A DNA stretch of 64,000 nt from Prunella strophiata (Eukaryota; Chordata; Aves; Passeriformes; Prunellidae): contig JAZBQD010000014.1 in assembly GCA_036583965.1 (NCBI GenBank), forward strand, positions 45,565,490 to 45,629,489, written 5' to 3'. The notes beneath the pieces are model-generated. The model did no database searches. It was not told the DNA's origin and was given only the letters and a program-made list of their open reading frames with translations. Positions 13,481 through 26,445 of this stretch are shown piece after piece (within the stretch, counting starts at the first letter, position 1; every line of letters begins with the position of its first letter). Made by a program: the position numbers and the translations under genes.

Positions 13481-13705
13481 GCTGGCAGCACGGAGAGTCT
13501 CTCGTGTTGTAGGATATCAATAGATACATCTTTGTATTATAGACTGTTGGACACACGCATGCACACCGACTCACACCCATACGTTCATGTGTGCTCGTCT
13601 GTGCAGACTCTGGCTTCAATACAAGTATGTCGCTACCTGAACTAAGGATTCAAAATTACTGAGATGCAAGAACTCCTCCAGCTCTGAAACTACTCTTATC
13701 ATAGG
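13300..13705 (+). other. LRRN3: predicted noncoding exon 1 of LRRN3 (start approximate)
   Basis: The 3' boundary is set by a consensus splice donor, ATAGG/GTAAGTT, at 13705/13706. The 5' boundary is unknown and given only nominally within the CpG-rich segment. The exon contains several ATGs, each opening a short frame that stops inside the exon: 13340-13351, 13357-13386, 13587-13640, 13627-13662 and 13664-13687. This fits a 5' UTR and not a coding exon. It would be joined to the coding exon at 41859, possibly through the small candidate exon at 15917-15972. Confidence 0.55.
13357..13386 (+). other. upstream ORF, 9 codons, in optimal start context
   Basis: The ATG at 13357 is preceded by ACCACC and followed by G, a textbook Kozak context. 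It reads nine codons to TAG at 13384-13386. A 3-codon frame (13340-13351) immediately precedes it. If transcription starts upstream of about 13340, most scanning ribosomes would be expected to initiate here, so it could damp translation of the main frame. The ATG is also in frame with a longer open frame from 13045, which I regard as a CpG-island artefact. Confidence 0.4.
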
Positions 13706-15916
13706 GTAAGTTCCTCTTTATTTTCAATTTTACCCTGACTTTTATCTAACTTCTAGACTCTTTCCCCTTTCTTCTTTTTGTAAAGTTATTAGTGCATTTT
13801 CACAGTATTACTTTCTGAACAGAAATGCAAATGCAATATGCTTTTTATGCCAGAGATTATCTAAATATGCTTGCAATAGTATCAGATTTGTTCATTTGTT
13901 AGCTTGAAAGAACATCAAAGGATATAAAAATATAAAAGGAGAAGGTTTCCACTGATGTTTCAGAGGCGATATCAAATTAAACACTTGCTCTGTGTTTTGA
14001 AACCAATAAAACAAAATACAGGACAGCCTCCTTTCTTCCCTCTAGTGCTAGGATTAAGGGAAATGCTGTTTATGTCAAGACCTAAAAACCACTGAGCAAT
14101 GAGGCTGAATGAGCATATCACAAACAGTTATTGAATTTCTGCCAGGCTACATCTTAAGGATTGTGGCAAATGACTTCGCTTAAAAACATCCCCTTTCCAG
14201 TCAGAAGGGACTGTGTGAATGTCTGATTACTGATGCAGCTGGAACTGACGCGTTAGGTAAAAAGGATCACATTAAGCGGAGGAGTTCTAATCTTCTTTGG
14301 TAATTAACAGGATCTCAGCAGGGTGCCTCTATTTACATGAAAGGAGAGTGTTTAAATCCATCACTATAAAAGCTTTGCCTGTTTTAGTATAGCAAGGCTC
14401 AGAACTGTTTGTCTTTGCTTTCCATGTCTTTGTTTTCACATGTCTAGCTGGAGTTTTTGCCCAGCACTGCTGATGAGAAAGAGAACCCAACACAGGGGGA
14501 AGGAGAAGGCAGCAAATGCAGGGGGCTAGAAAAATATGAGAGGTTTTCTATTTAACCAATTTAATCAGCTTAGAATTCCAGGCTAACGCTACAGCTGTCT
14601 AATGTGCTTGTGCTTATGCATGTGTATGTCATTTCTTCCATGCAGTATCAGAGTGCCTCAGTATCCTTTAGAAGAAAACACATTTGGTAAAGTGCATCAG
14701 CATGGATCTGTGATTGATGCATCAGTGAAAGACAGAGATAGATTTTACTTTAAACCATGAAAAAGACAGGTTAGCCCTCTAATGCATGCTTCAAAGTGGA
14801 AAGAAATACAATCTGCATCTTCCCATATGCTTTTGTTTGCTTTTTAGAGTACTACATCTTTATTAAAAACATCTCAGTATTTTGATTATTTCTCCTACCC
14901 CTTTTTCTCCCTTCAGCCCCCTCACTCCTGTGAACTCTGGAGAACATCATAAAGATTCTGTTCCTTTGCACCAATGTAATTATATTGCTTGCAATTTTAG
15001 AGCTACTGTGTTCTGAGAAACAAACTGTGAAAGAACCATCAACAGATAGCCACTGGCTTTAAGTCTGTCACCTTTCCAAAAATGTCAGGAAATGGCTAGC
15101 TTAACAATACATATGGTAAGAAGTCAATTAATTCAGGTGACCTTTGTGAATGGTGACAATAAAGCAGCTCTGACAATATGCCACAGCATTCGACATTCCC
15201 TCTGGAAAATGAATGAGCTTAAGAAGAGGTTTTCTTTTCAGAGTACAAAATGAAAGGTACTGAAGCATTAGCTCCTGCTATTGGCAAGCTTGCTTTCTCT
15301 ATTTTAGGTGGTCTGTGAAACCTGTTTAAAGCAAGCTGACTTATTTTATTATAGAAAACACAATCTCTGGTCTAATTAATTAAATATCCTGTTTTCATTT
15401 ACACTGCATGTGCACAACAAGCATTTCCAGGTCCTGCTATGTATTTTTACAAAATATGCTACAAAATAAGTAGAGAAAACCTGATTCTGATCTCTTCATG
15501 CTATGTGCAAAGGACTACTCAGAGGAAACTTTTTCTCCATGCCTCAATAGCTGCTCAGCTTTTCTGAATGCTTATCCTCATTCATTTTTAATGTAAAAAA
15601 TAAGTAAATATGAGTAACTTTACAGAAATGCATCTTGGGTTTTGCCACATATACTCTAATGTGCTACTTCAGAATATTATATAGCTATGCCAAAGGGCTT
15701 CAGAAAAATGTGGCCATCTCAATCATACATGCACAGAGAACACACGCTGTAGATGAAGCTTCTCTACACAGCACAGACATTCTTAACCAACAAAGCAGGC
15801 AAAATTGGGTGACTGTATTTTGGTTAATACTCCCTCAAAGCTCCTGCAATAATGTTGTAGTGTCAGCCAACGACTGGCTGATGTTGTTATGGTAACCCTG
15901 AAGTCCCGTCTTTTAG

Positions 15917-15972
15917 GGTGGCATCTCTGAGCATGACATCAGAGCATGCCTGCTTGGAGTACCCTGAAGTGG
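15917..15972 (+). other. LRRN3: candidate small internal 5' UTR exon of LRRN3
   Basis: A 56-bp segment is bounded by an acceptor-like GTCTTTTAG (ends 15916) and a strong donor GG/GTGAGTAC (GT at 15973). It contains two ATGs and a TGACATCA (CRE/AP-1-like) at 15934-15941. The polypyrimidine tract is short. The frame from its first ATG (15933) would stay open across a splice to 41859 and stop within the leader. The evidence is splice signals only, so it may be coincidental. Confidence 0.3.
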
Positions 15973-18900
15973 GTGAGTACTTCATTTTTGCACCTGAATT
16001 AGACCAGATCAACTAAGCAACGTTGCTACCTGTAATGCAGATCAAAAGTAGAATGAATAATCTTTGCTAACCGATCAAGATTGAGCAGTTTATGAAAATA
16101 CATCCTGCTTTTCACTTGCAATCACTTGGTCCTTTTCACTAGAAAACAAAACTAAGTATTTGCAAGAGAGAGCAAATAATTTAGGAGTGTTGGAGCCTCT
16201 TTCTTTGACTATCATCCATAACCTTTATTGTATTAATAATTAAAAGCTAGCCAAAAGCTTTGTTGCTTGCTGACAATCACTCTTAATTAGTTAGACTGGT
16301 ATTTAATAGCCAAGTTTTAGAGTATTAAAACAATAGAACATAAGCAGGAAAAAACAAAAGACTTTTTCAAGACAAGCTCTATCTTCAATTGAAAGAAAAG
16401 TCAGCACAGAGAGAAAAATTATACCTTTTTTGAACTATATATAGTTTTAGTGTTTCATGGTACATTACTGTTTTAGTTAAATCATATGCCTTTCTTTAGA
16501 TAGTACCATTAAAAGCTGAAGGAAAACAAAACTCTTGAGAGAGGCATTGTCAGAAACTACCTTAACATACTCTTTTTTCCATGTCAAATTCTACAAACTC
16601 AACTTAATACCAAGAAGCAAGAACTGATAATGGAAAACCAATTTCACATGTAGCACTCAAGGAACTATTTTCTGAAGACAAAGGAATGGAGAGTTTCTAA
16701 AATTGTTCTGAAGATCAAAAATCAGACAGCTTCTAATTATTTTTTTAATAGAACATGACTTCTACAAGCCTTTCTACTACTTTAAAAGAATATTAATTCT
16801 CATTCTAACAACACAACAAGTAATTAAAATCCTTCACTTCACTGAAAGAAAATGCCAGTAGAATTTGAGAAGAAAGAGTGGTGACAGATGTCATTAGAAA
16901 GGTCATTAAACACATTAGTATTAAGAGAAAAATCAATGCTTCTCATTAAAACTGTAATGTAACTGTAAAAAGGAATTACTGTGCCTTTTACTTATTCAAC
17001 TGACCAGTCCACAAACTGTTAAAAGCCATTATTGGGAAATGGTGTAGTTCATAAAGAACTTATTTAAATAAATAGTATGACCTTCAGTATTATAAACAAA
17101 ATCTATAAATTATTTCATCAATTTTTCCTCAAATAAGTCATATCCTAACTAAACTGAACTGATAAATGTTTATTAGCTCAGCACATGGAGATATATATTC
17201 ATCTGCACCAGAGAAAGATCCAATATGGATGTCAGTATGATAATTTCACATTGGGTTCTTCATGGAGTAGCTGAATGTGACACCTTGTGAAAAAGAGTAC
17301 TTTCATGAGGGCCAAATACCAACTACTTTCACAATTTTGCTTGATCCAATTACCCTCTCCCAACAGGATTTAATATTCTTTATACATGGAACATCAACCA
17401 CAATACAAGCTACAGGCACGCTCTCACCCCTACCATTTACCAAACTGCTTACTTTTAGTCAAAGCAAAACCAAATGCAGACACTAAAACAAAGGGGAAGT
17501 TTCATTTTATATGCTCAAATTTATACAGCATATCCTTGAAACCATTATCCTTCATTCAGAAATACTTCTTTTTCACAAAAGATTTATCTCAAGTCTCTTT
17601 CACCTTGGCCACAAGAAGCAGTGGTCTAATTGAAAGGAAATAAGAAATAAGGTCTCTGTATTCACATTATTTCTATTCAGTTGTTGTATTTCTGGAAATC
17701 ATTAAAATATCTGCCCCAAATTTAATGCTAGTTTAACTCTACTGATCCTCTCTATTAGAGTAGAAAAGAATTTTTGCCTCTTTTGCAGTTCCAGCTCCCA
17801 CAGTCTCAGTCAAACTGGGAATTGCTTTTTGGCAACACTGGCACAAAAGAAATCATTTAGCTTTTCTCTTTCCTGAATAAGCATCTGTATTTAGAGGTAA
17901 ACACTGCAAAGCAGAATAAAATGCTACAGGGAATATTTTTCAAAATGTCTACTGATTATTAGTATTAACCCAAGTGTCTTTCAATAGACATTTCTTGTTA
18001 TGCAAATAGCAACCAGTCTGCCTGGAAATACTTTAAATTCTCTATAACATTTGGCATAAAAAAGGTACAAGTCATAAGTTTAGCTGTACCAAAAATCCCT
18101 GGGCATCTGGGTACTAGTATTAAAAAAGAAGAAAAAGTATTTTTAATACAATTATATGTCTAGGGATCAAACAATTTCAGAAATTACCTATTCAATAAAT
18201 TATGGAATAATAAAACAGAACAAAACAAAATGTGGTGTAATAGAACATACAATGAAGAGCAAAGTTGTGCATTGAGACATTTTTTAAAATCAGCCATAGC
18301 ACTCTATGCTATTACACCATCATCCTGGATAAGAAAAGATGACTCTTAAATTGTCTCTAAAAATAATGATGGTCAGATATCACTAGGGCTCTTCTAGTGT
18401 GGTGTTCAGAGGTTAAAGGAAACTGGGTTGGTTAGTTTTGTCATGGTGCTAAAAGAAAAAGTCATTCTTATTTGAAATAGAATGAGACATAAATACCAGA
18501 TTTGGGAGGCATTTAAATAATACAAATATGGGACTCGTTCCCTGAATAAGGATAAATACAAATGTCTCCTATTTTACAATAGTAGCATATTTCTGCCGAA
18601 ACCAGATATATATGTGTTGTTATTTATATCAAATTTATGTGATTTATTCAGCACCTAAAGACCTAATAAAATTTTTCATCTTGTCAGGAATAATTTTTAT
18701 GTGAAAACAGAAACTTTTCTCAAAGATTTTAGCTAGTGTCATGGACAGCTATAAATAGAAAGACTAGAGAGAGACATTTGTTTCTTCACCCCAAGCTCAT
18801 TCCTGTTGCCAAGTTCTCTCAAGTCACTGAACTTCCTCTCCCCTCTGGAAAGCAGCTTTCTCTAGAGGTCATGTCAAGCATCAGCAATTTTTGCAGATGA

Positions 18901-20838
18901 CACTTATCAGTGAGCTAATTCAACCCAGTGCACTACAGTGCAGTGCAGCATTTCCACCAAAGTGCAGAATTACCTGCTGAGCTCCCCACCCCAGCTGGCT
19001 CCATGTTGCATGCCATGGAAGGAGCTGAGAGACAGGAGAGCCCACACTGGTCACGGCTCACATGGGAGCTCAGTCTTCCAGAAAAAACTCTTTTCTGTGT
19101 AACAACAGCTCCAAACCCACTAAACTGCTCTCTTTTGTGTGTTCCATACAGATATCAGGCAGTGCTGTAAAAATTCTTCCTCCCCCTGCACTGCAAAAGG
19201 ATGTTCTGAAACAATTCAATCAATTTATGAAGTACAGTATTTTCTTTTGTCAAGTTCTAAACGAATAATAAAAAAAAGCCTTTCAGTATGAAAACTATAA
19301 TTACAGCCAAGTGGTGCTTCATTACCACTGTAGCTTGAGGGACATTATCTGCCCAGCTCCTATTTCATGTCATTTTATAATAAAACATAGTTACTTAGGT
19401 TATCCTCCTAAGTATAACACTAAAAGATTATCCTAGATATATTGTGTGTATTACACCATTTTGAACATATACTCCTTTTTTACACAACATACACCATGTT
19501 AACTTTCTGAAATGACAGCTGAGACTGTAGAGCCACTATTTCATCACATTCTCACAATGCAGTAATTTTACTTTTTCATGTTGCCCAGTTACTTGCTGGT
19601 AAGTCCAATACAAGGCTAAAGCTCAACAGCACTTGAGAGAAACAGAATGATTAATAATGATTATACCAGTTTATAGAGGTATCCTTATGAGGTGAGAGAA
19701 GACAAAATGAGGTAATTGCAAATATAATGATCTGTTAAGCTGGAAATGTTTGTCTGAATAGCAATTTCACCCAGCATGTATAATTCACGTAACATATTCT
19801 TCTGAATGTTGCTCTGATATAGATTACCCAGTCATCAATATTTTGCCAGACAAACACACTTTCAGTCATTTTATTTTATTGTGAACTAAAAGACAAAAAG
19901 AATATTCAGCGTACTATTCCAGGGTTAGACTCCAAACTCTAAGCTCCAGAAAATAAGGAAAAGTACTCTGTCTTCCAACAGCAGCAGCCAAACTGCTGAG
20001 CTCTTTCCTGGGCAGAAATAAGAGCCAGCCAATCTGAGGAACTGCCCAGAAATATTTCTGCAATTCTCACTTTCTCCCAAGGATAATATGCATGTTTGGA
20101 CACACATAATACCAACTCCACACTCCCTCTGATAGGAAGTGATCACCTTGGATATTAGTGCATAGAGTCATTTTAATGAGGCTACTCAAGGCAATGCAGA
20201 TGCAAGTATCTTTATTAGGTATTTAAATATTGCCTTCAGCAAGTGTCATTTAACAGTAAACAGTAACTAGAATAGATAATTAAAATTATATATAATTTCA
20301 AATAGTTAAATGATGAAATATTAAATTACCTATATATTGTCAAAATTATTAAGTACATTTAGGATCTTTGGTCATTTCAGTTCAAGCAAAACATATAGAT
20401 CCACATATCTGGAATTTGCATACTTGGAGGTCCTGGCCTTCTGCTCCCTACTGAAATACCCTTTGCTCTTTTAAGGGTTGGAAAATTCATAAACTTGCTG
20501 ATTTTTAAATGTTATTCTCATTACTGCTCTGACAATTTCTGAGGTTTACTAAAACTTCACAAAAAAGAACAAAAAAAAATCTCCATTTATCTTAGGTGAA
20601 TGTGGATTAAGTATTTGTAATCTTTACTTTGTTTTAAATTTGGTTCTTTGTTTTAAATATCAGTTTTTCAAAAAGCATCTTGTGTTGGTATTCCACTATG
20701 TCAATCCTAGCAACAATAAGTATAGAAAACATTAAAATTAAGAAAAAATGATAAAAAGTTTAAATAAACACACGATATCTGTGCCTGACAGAAATATGTC
20801 AGGAAAACTATAATGGTTATGTTGAGATTGTAGACTAC

Positions 20839-20870
20839 CCATTTACAACTACTATAGTAGTAGTAAATGG
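20839..20870. repeat. 32-bp near-perfect palindrome
   Basis: Two 16-base arms meet at CTA/TAG in the centre and pair with a single mismatched position. A partially complementary TAAATCCACTATACTACTA segment about 40 bp downstream could compete with the second arm. No transposon ends are recognised. Confidence 0.8.
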
Positions 20871-21267
20871 ATTTAATGTTACTATAAGCACATTAAAATT
20901 CGTGGCATAAATCCACTATACTACTATTTAATCTCTCATGTAGAGGTTAGCTAAACTTTCAGAAAGTCTGAACAAATTCTGTTAAAGCCATCTACTCCAT
21001 CATTAATTACAATGTAGATATTTATTTTTTTCAATAAAGAGTAATCAATGCTCAGGGCTGAGGAAAATGTTCAATTCCATAAAAATTAAATTTGCATTAG
21101 CATTGCTTGAACTTTTTTTTTTTTTTGGCATGTCAAAGTACAATATTGAATCCACCATGATCTGTTTGCAATGGAATGGCCAAAGAACAAGATTTTGAAG
21201 TAGTAAGAAATTCCAGTTTGATTTTTACCTTCCATGAGCTGGTCTGGCATAAGAGCAGACTTTGTTT

Positions 21268-21332
21268 TGAGTGGGAGGATGGACTACAGAGCTCCTGAGG
21301 TCCCTCCCACTTGACTCTCCCATGATGATCCT
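21268..21332 (+). mobile_element. CR1 LINE 3' tail fragment (degraded)
   Basis: The order GTGGGAGGATGGACTACAGA, then GGTCCCTCCCAC, then a degraded ATGATGATCC matches the conserved avian CR1 3' end (GGTTGGACTAGATGACC...GGTCCCTTCCAACC...ATGATTC). Only the last part of the element is recognisable, and it is diverged. Confidence 0.6.
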
Positions 21333-22092
21333 CTCAACAGAAAGGCTTGCTTCTCTGCCTTGGGTAACAATACACAGCACCACTGTCATCAGAGCCTGCT
21401 CAGAGGTCTTGGTGTGACTGCATCACATGAGAGCAATTTAGATGTTACTAGAGGTGAAGGGCACTGTTCAATCTGTCTCTGAGCTTGTATGGAGCTGAAA
21501 ATTCTGAAAAGGCAGACAGTCTGCTGGACTGCTAAAGGAAATAAAACTCCATTTGGTCATGAGGCAATATTTGCTTTGCTGTTACCTACAAGAGCAGGCA
21601 ACAGCAAAGAGTAATTCAATGAAATCCCAGCAGGACACTAAAAATGGTTTAAATTTCCTACTAGCTTGTTTAAAAATTTTAAAATAACACACTATATTTA
21701 TTCACTTAACAGAAAGCAACTATTTTCTAGGAAGAGAGAAGCATGATTCCCTGAAACATTACCATCTTAATTTGTAATCTCTGTATTTCTGCTCAACCAG
21801 GTGTTCAATGTTTTCCACAGATCTGGGACTGAATGCACTACAGTTTTATACACAGCTTCAAAAATACAACTTTAGCAATCATGAATTAGAGTTAGCATAA
21901 TAACCACTTCATATTAAGTGCTAAACTTGGGCTTTAACTTCCTAGCGTGGTATTTTACGTCATGTAGTAAATATATTTAAACTGTTTCACTCTTTACATG
22001 TTATAAACCTGCAGTGTGTTTCATTAGAAGTGGTTCTGCTGAGAAAACCTGCCAGTTTGAAGGTATTATTTATGCTGTTTCCATAGTTATCA

Positions 22093-22128
22093 CCAATATC
22101 AAGATTACTTACTCCAATATCAAGATTA
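22093..22128. repeat. short direct repeat (15 bp, period 21)
   Basis: CCAATATCAAGATTA occurs at 22093-22107 and again at 22114-22128, a local tandem duplication in noncoding DNA. Confidence 0.9.
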
Positions 22129-23516
22129 TCAAGATACTCTACCAAAGTAATTTAAGAAACACAAATTGGTCAATTAAAATTGCCTAAAATTTAGAGTACC
22201 CTTTTACAGATGATGAAATGGACATCATGTAAGTCCAAATTTTGAAGAAAGTATTGTGGAAAGACCAACAAACTAGAACTACACAATAATAATACCTGTA
22301 ACCTCACAGAAGCCATGGAGTGTAAAGCAGGACAGAAATAAGCTGCAGCACTAAATTCCAGCCTTTGCTCTAATCTTATCAGTAGATAACATAAGACAGC
22401 CCTTTCTGTTCTTAGTTCTGCATGTGCATAAAATCATTGTCATGAGATTTACTTAGTATTAAGTTTAAAGGGAGGGTTGGGAAGGCCTTTAAAGCATTTT
22501 TCTCATATTAGAACCATCCCATGCAGACAGATTGTATTTCTATTCTCTAGCATGGGTAAAAGCTATAATTTTATATAATAAAATATAATTTCTTGTTTTT
22601 AAAGAAAAACATTTCTGAAAAAAGTAAGTTATATTGCTGATATTTATCACTGGTATTGTAGCAACTCCCTAAGTAAATATTCTAGCACTAGAATAGTCTA
22701 AACTCAAAAGTATGAAGAATAAAAAAGTTTTAGAAGAAGAATTTCAACAAAATAATAGGCTATGTAGCCTATGTTTATCTATGACCATTACATCTGCCAG
22801 ACAAAGTCTGCTTGTTGGCATTCACTAGGGTAAAGTATTTGAATGTAACTCAGATCAAAATGTTAATGATTCATTATAAAATTATTTCTTCTTGTAACAA
22901 GGATGCATTTCTCATTATGCAGTAATTTTCAGAATTTATTAACAAACATTTTCCAAAACAAGCACAGAAAGGTTTGCTTTAAAAGGAATTCCAGTTCAGT
23001 CCTAAACAGGACTCTTGTGAGAACAAGGAAATCCTGTCTTTCTAAATGCCTGCTGGCTTTTAACTCAGACTCTTATAGTCAAGATAGATGCTCAATGGAA
23101 TTTGAATAATTTGGACAATTACAGGAAATCATATTTAAGTACAAAGGACAAATTTTAAATTTCAATTTAATTTCTGTTTACATGCCCTGATAATCACACA
23201 CAGCAAACATGATCAGCACTTACAGCAACCACAGCTATATCTTATTGACAGTAAATCTAGATAGTTTGACAGGGCAAAAACCAGTTTAAGCTTAGTAGTT
23301 GAAAGCTTAAATGCCTTTCATAGCCATGCAAAATACAAGTGTATGGGAGATTCAAAGTAAAAGATGAAGCAGATCTAGTTCATTGTTATGTAAATAGTAT
23401 AGAGGAAAACCATAAAGAACAAATTGAGAATATGAGACTGTGTATGATACTGCTTTCCACACTGCCAATTTACATGTGTTTTATTCTTGGACTTTTTCTG
23501 CAAAATGCAAAAACTG

Positions 23517-23530
23517 GTTACCCTAGCAAC
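23517..23530 (+). promoter_or_regulatory. RFX-type X-box match
   Basis: GTTACC-CT-AGCAAC is an exact fit to the X-box pattern GTNRCC-N(0-3)-RGYAAC bound by RFX factors. A CCTATAAAAG lies about 40 bp downstream (23571-23580). No transcript is evident, and the match could be chance in an intron of this size. Confidence 0.35.
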
Positions 23531-23905
23531 TGCCACATGTTACTCAGTTTATTTCTGAGGTACAGAGCAGCCTATAAAAGAATAATATTGTGCACTTCTA
23601 TTAGGAACTCTCACCACCACAAAGAATTCAAAACTTCATGTGCCAGCACGTCCATATATTTTCTGAAAGTTTTAAGAAAGCATATTAAAGAGTATTGTAT
23701 GCATTTTGTAAACTTATTTTCTAAATTAAAAACAAAGATTAGGAGCTGTATGGAGAAAAATGTATGCTCTGTCCAACCTGATAGCTGCTTTCTGCATTCA
23801 TTTTTTTAGTACAATTCTAGTAGACATATATAACAAATAAGTAAAGACTTCAAAACTTCTTAAATCATTTATAGGATATCATCTTCCAAAGTGTAATAGG
23901 GATAT

Positions 23906-24024
23906 GAGCAACCTGGTATAGTGGAAGGTGTCTCTGCCCATGATGGGAGGGGTTGAAAATAAGATGATCTTTTAATGTCCCTTCAAACCCAAATTATTCT
24001 ATGATTCTGTGATAATTCTATGAC
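23906..24024 (+). mobile_element. CR1 LINE 3' end fragment
   Basis: A clear avian CR1 3' end: GAGCAACCTGGTATAGTGGA, then a TGTCTCTGCCCATGATGGGA stretch, then AAGATGATCTTTTAATGTCC, ending in TTCTATGATTCTGTGATAATTC tail repeats. The element is heavily 5'-truncated (about 120 bp), in sense orientation within the LRRN3 intron. Confidence 0.92.
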
Positions 24025-26339
24025 AATCATTATGAAGATCTCAAATTCTCATAAATCTGTTAAAGGTTAAGATTTAGTTCAAAGCAAGAATCAAAGGATT
24101 TTGCAATTGCTCATTAATTATATGCCCTCCCTCCCCAGAATGCAGAACTCTTTGTTACATGTCTAGGTCCTATGTAATTAATGGGGAGATATCTTGCAAC
24201 GTAGTACAAAATAACCAGAATGATAAAAAGGGAGTCAACTGAAGTTAGCCATTAATGAACATATCTTAAGGAAAATTCTGTGACTCTTTCACTTTTGAAG
24301 CCTGGAAAGGATTCTCTGTGTCCACCAGAGATCCACAGCCCCTGGTCCTAGAGACAGGCCTTTATCCAAGCAGTTTGCACAGGAACCAAGCCATGACTCA
24401 TAATTTATAGTTTATAGGTCAACATTAAGCATTTTTTCCCCATCTTCCAGTAATTTTTTTTTCTGTTTTCTACACAAAAATATTTTTTAATAGAATAGAG
24501 GAAAATACTTGGTTTCATCCTCACTCATTCCAAATTCACAACTTTGCCCATTAAGATAATAAAAATATTTCTAAATTTGTACTTGAAACAGAATAATCAA
24601 AAATTAAAAAGTCTTTGGATTTACATAAGCATTTGTATGTTTGAATATTCTTCCTGCTAGCTATTTTCACAAGCTCTAACCAGTAAATTCTGCTCTGCCT
24701 GTTTTACTTATCTCTGCTGACTTCTATATCATCACATACCTGAAAAGAATACAAAAGCTAAGGAACATCTTAGCAGAAGAAAATAAGCCCAGATACATAA
24801 GCCCCATAGATTTTTCCTATGGCTATCAGAGATGAGGATTTTGGCATGTGGCTAAAACTGCAAATTATAGCCTTAGATTGACAAGCAAAACAAGAGCACA
24901 TGTATAACTCCTGAACAGGTTAGAAGTTTTGAACAGATCTGCAGCATCCCCTTGGATTGGAAGGGTGAACTAATAGAGGCTAATTCTGTATTTAGGCTTT
25001 GGGAAGCATTCAAACTAAAAGTGCCTGAGACATTACTGCTAAGAGCATATGCTTCCCTTTGGATTCTTGTGATGTTTGGTTTAATCAAACTCCAGAAACA
25101 CAATAGCAGGGAACATATAAACAGACCTTTTTTGCATTCCCTTGGGACATACTATAGAGTAATCAATTGTAAATTAATTGGGGAAAATTTGTTTTGCATA
25201 GCATAGAGAGGCAAAACATTTATTTGGAATCATTTGCTTAATGGCAATTCTAATATGTTATGCATGTATTCAACCTTGTTTTTTATAGTGAGATGCAAAA
25301 CAATTATCAAGGATGTAAATACCAATAAACTGTAATCTACACCTGTATTACAAGTAAAAGCAGAGTCAAACTACTAGATAAAATTTAATTTCTACCAAGA
25401 AATATTCAGATTAGTTATTTGAGTGCATCAAATCTTCCATCAACTTATGAGATTTTATAACCATTTAATTACATTTAGGCTCACTGGGTACAGATATGCA
25501 AAGCCACTCAACATCACAGAGGTTTCATGTTGTACAATCTGTATGTAAGCATTTGAGTCAGTGCTAGTCCTCCATCTGTTACTTACTTTAGGTCTCATAT
25601 AAACAATACCTGCTCTAAGGACACTTTCAAGAGAAACAAATACTAAGCTATTAATCGTATAAGCCTAAAAATAATTCTCTTTGTTTTTAAACAAAATCTT
25701 GCATTTTGTTTGTCTTATATTGGTCTTGGTAGACAAACAGATAAAGTATATTAAATATATGTGATAAAGGGACAGAATTTATTTTTTTTTATTAAAAGTC
25801 ACTCTACGGTTAAAGTCCCAAAGCACACCTTCAAGTGAAAGCACAAGCACAGATACTAATGAAAGAAAAATATGTAAAAAAATAGCAGTTTATTGGCCTT
25901 AATAAGTAAGTCACCTTAATTCGAGACTCAGTGAATGTGAGATTCAATAAATGCCATTCTTGCTCTGATTAAATGTCAGGACCTTAGGCTTCTTGTTTCA
26001 AGATGCAACAATTTTGTGTCTATAATAAACCCTCCTGATGATTTGTCTGGGCAATACTTTTCTTATCAATGAAACATCACAGTGTAGGTCCTTAATTATG
26101 ATATGATTTTGCTTAATAGAAATTCATTTTTATTTTTAACACTAGAAACAAACTGATGCAAATTTGACCTGATTGTTGACTAGATCACTGACAGAAGGCA
26201 GAGAAGAAAGAGCAGTCAGAAATCTTATTGCATATATGGAAAAGAGTGGCTTGTGAGGATTTTTGCTTTTCATACCATTAATGAGGTTTGAGACCTCTTT
26301 TTTGAAGTTCCTGTCCTCAAATCCACCATTTCCACAGCC

Positions 26340-26445
26340 AGAGGCATTGTAGGTCAATGTGGTTATCTCAGAAAGATAAGGTTTTTGTGACTGTACAAGC
26401 CTAAGCCCCAGAGGCACTCTATGTCCATGTGGTTATCTTAGAAAA
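26340..26445. repeat. diverged direct repeat (36 bp, period 70)
   Basis: CAGAGGCA...ATGTGGTTATCT.AGAAA occurs at 26340-26375 and again at 26410-26445 with several substitutions. It suggests an older local duplication, with no family recognised. Confidence 0.7.

Noticed and set aside
23339..23809. 156-codon + strand open frame
   Set aside because: The peptide has no recognisable domain, no convincing splice context and an AT-driven composition. One such frame is expected by chance in 64 kb of AT-rich DNA.
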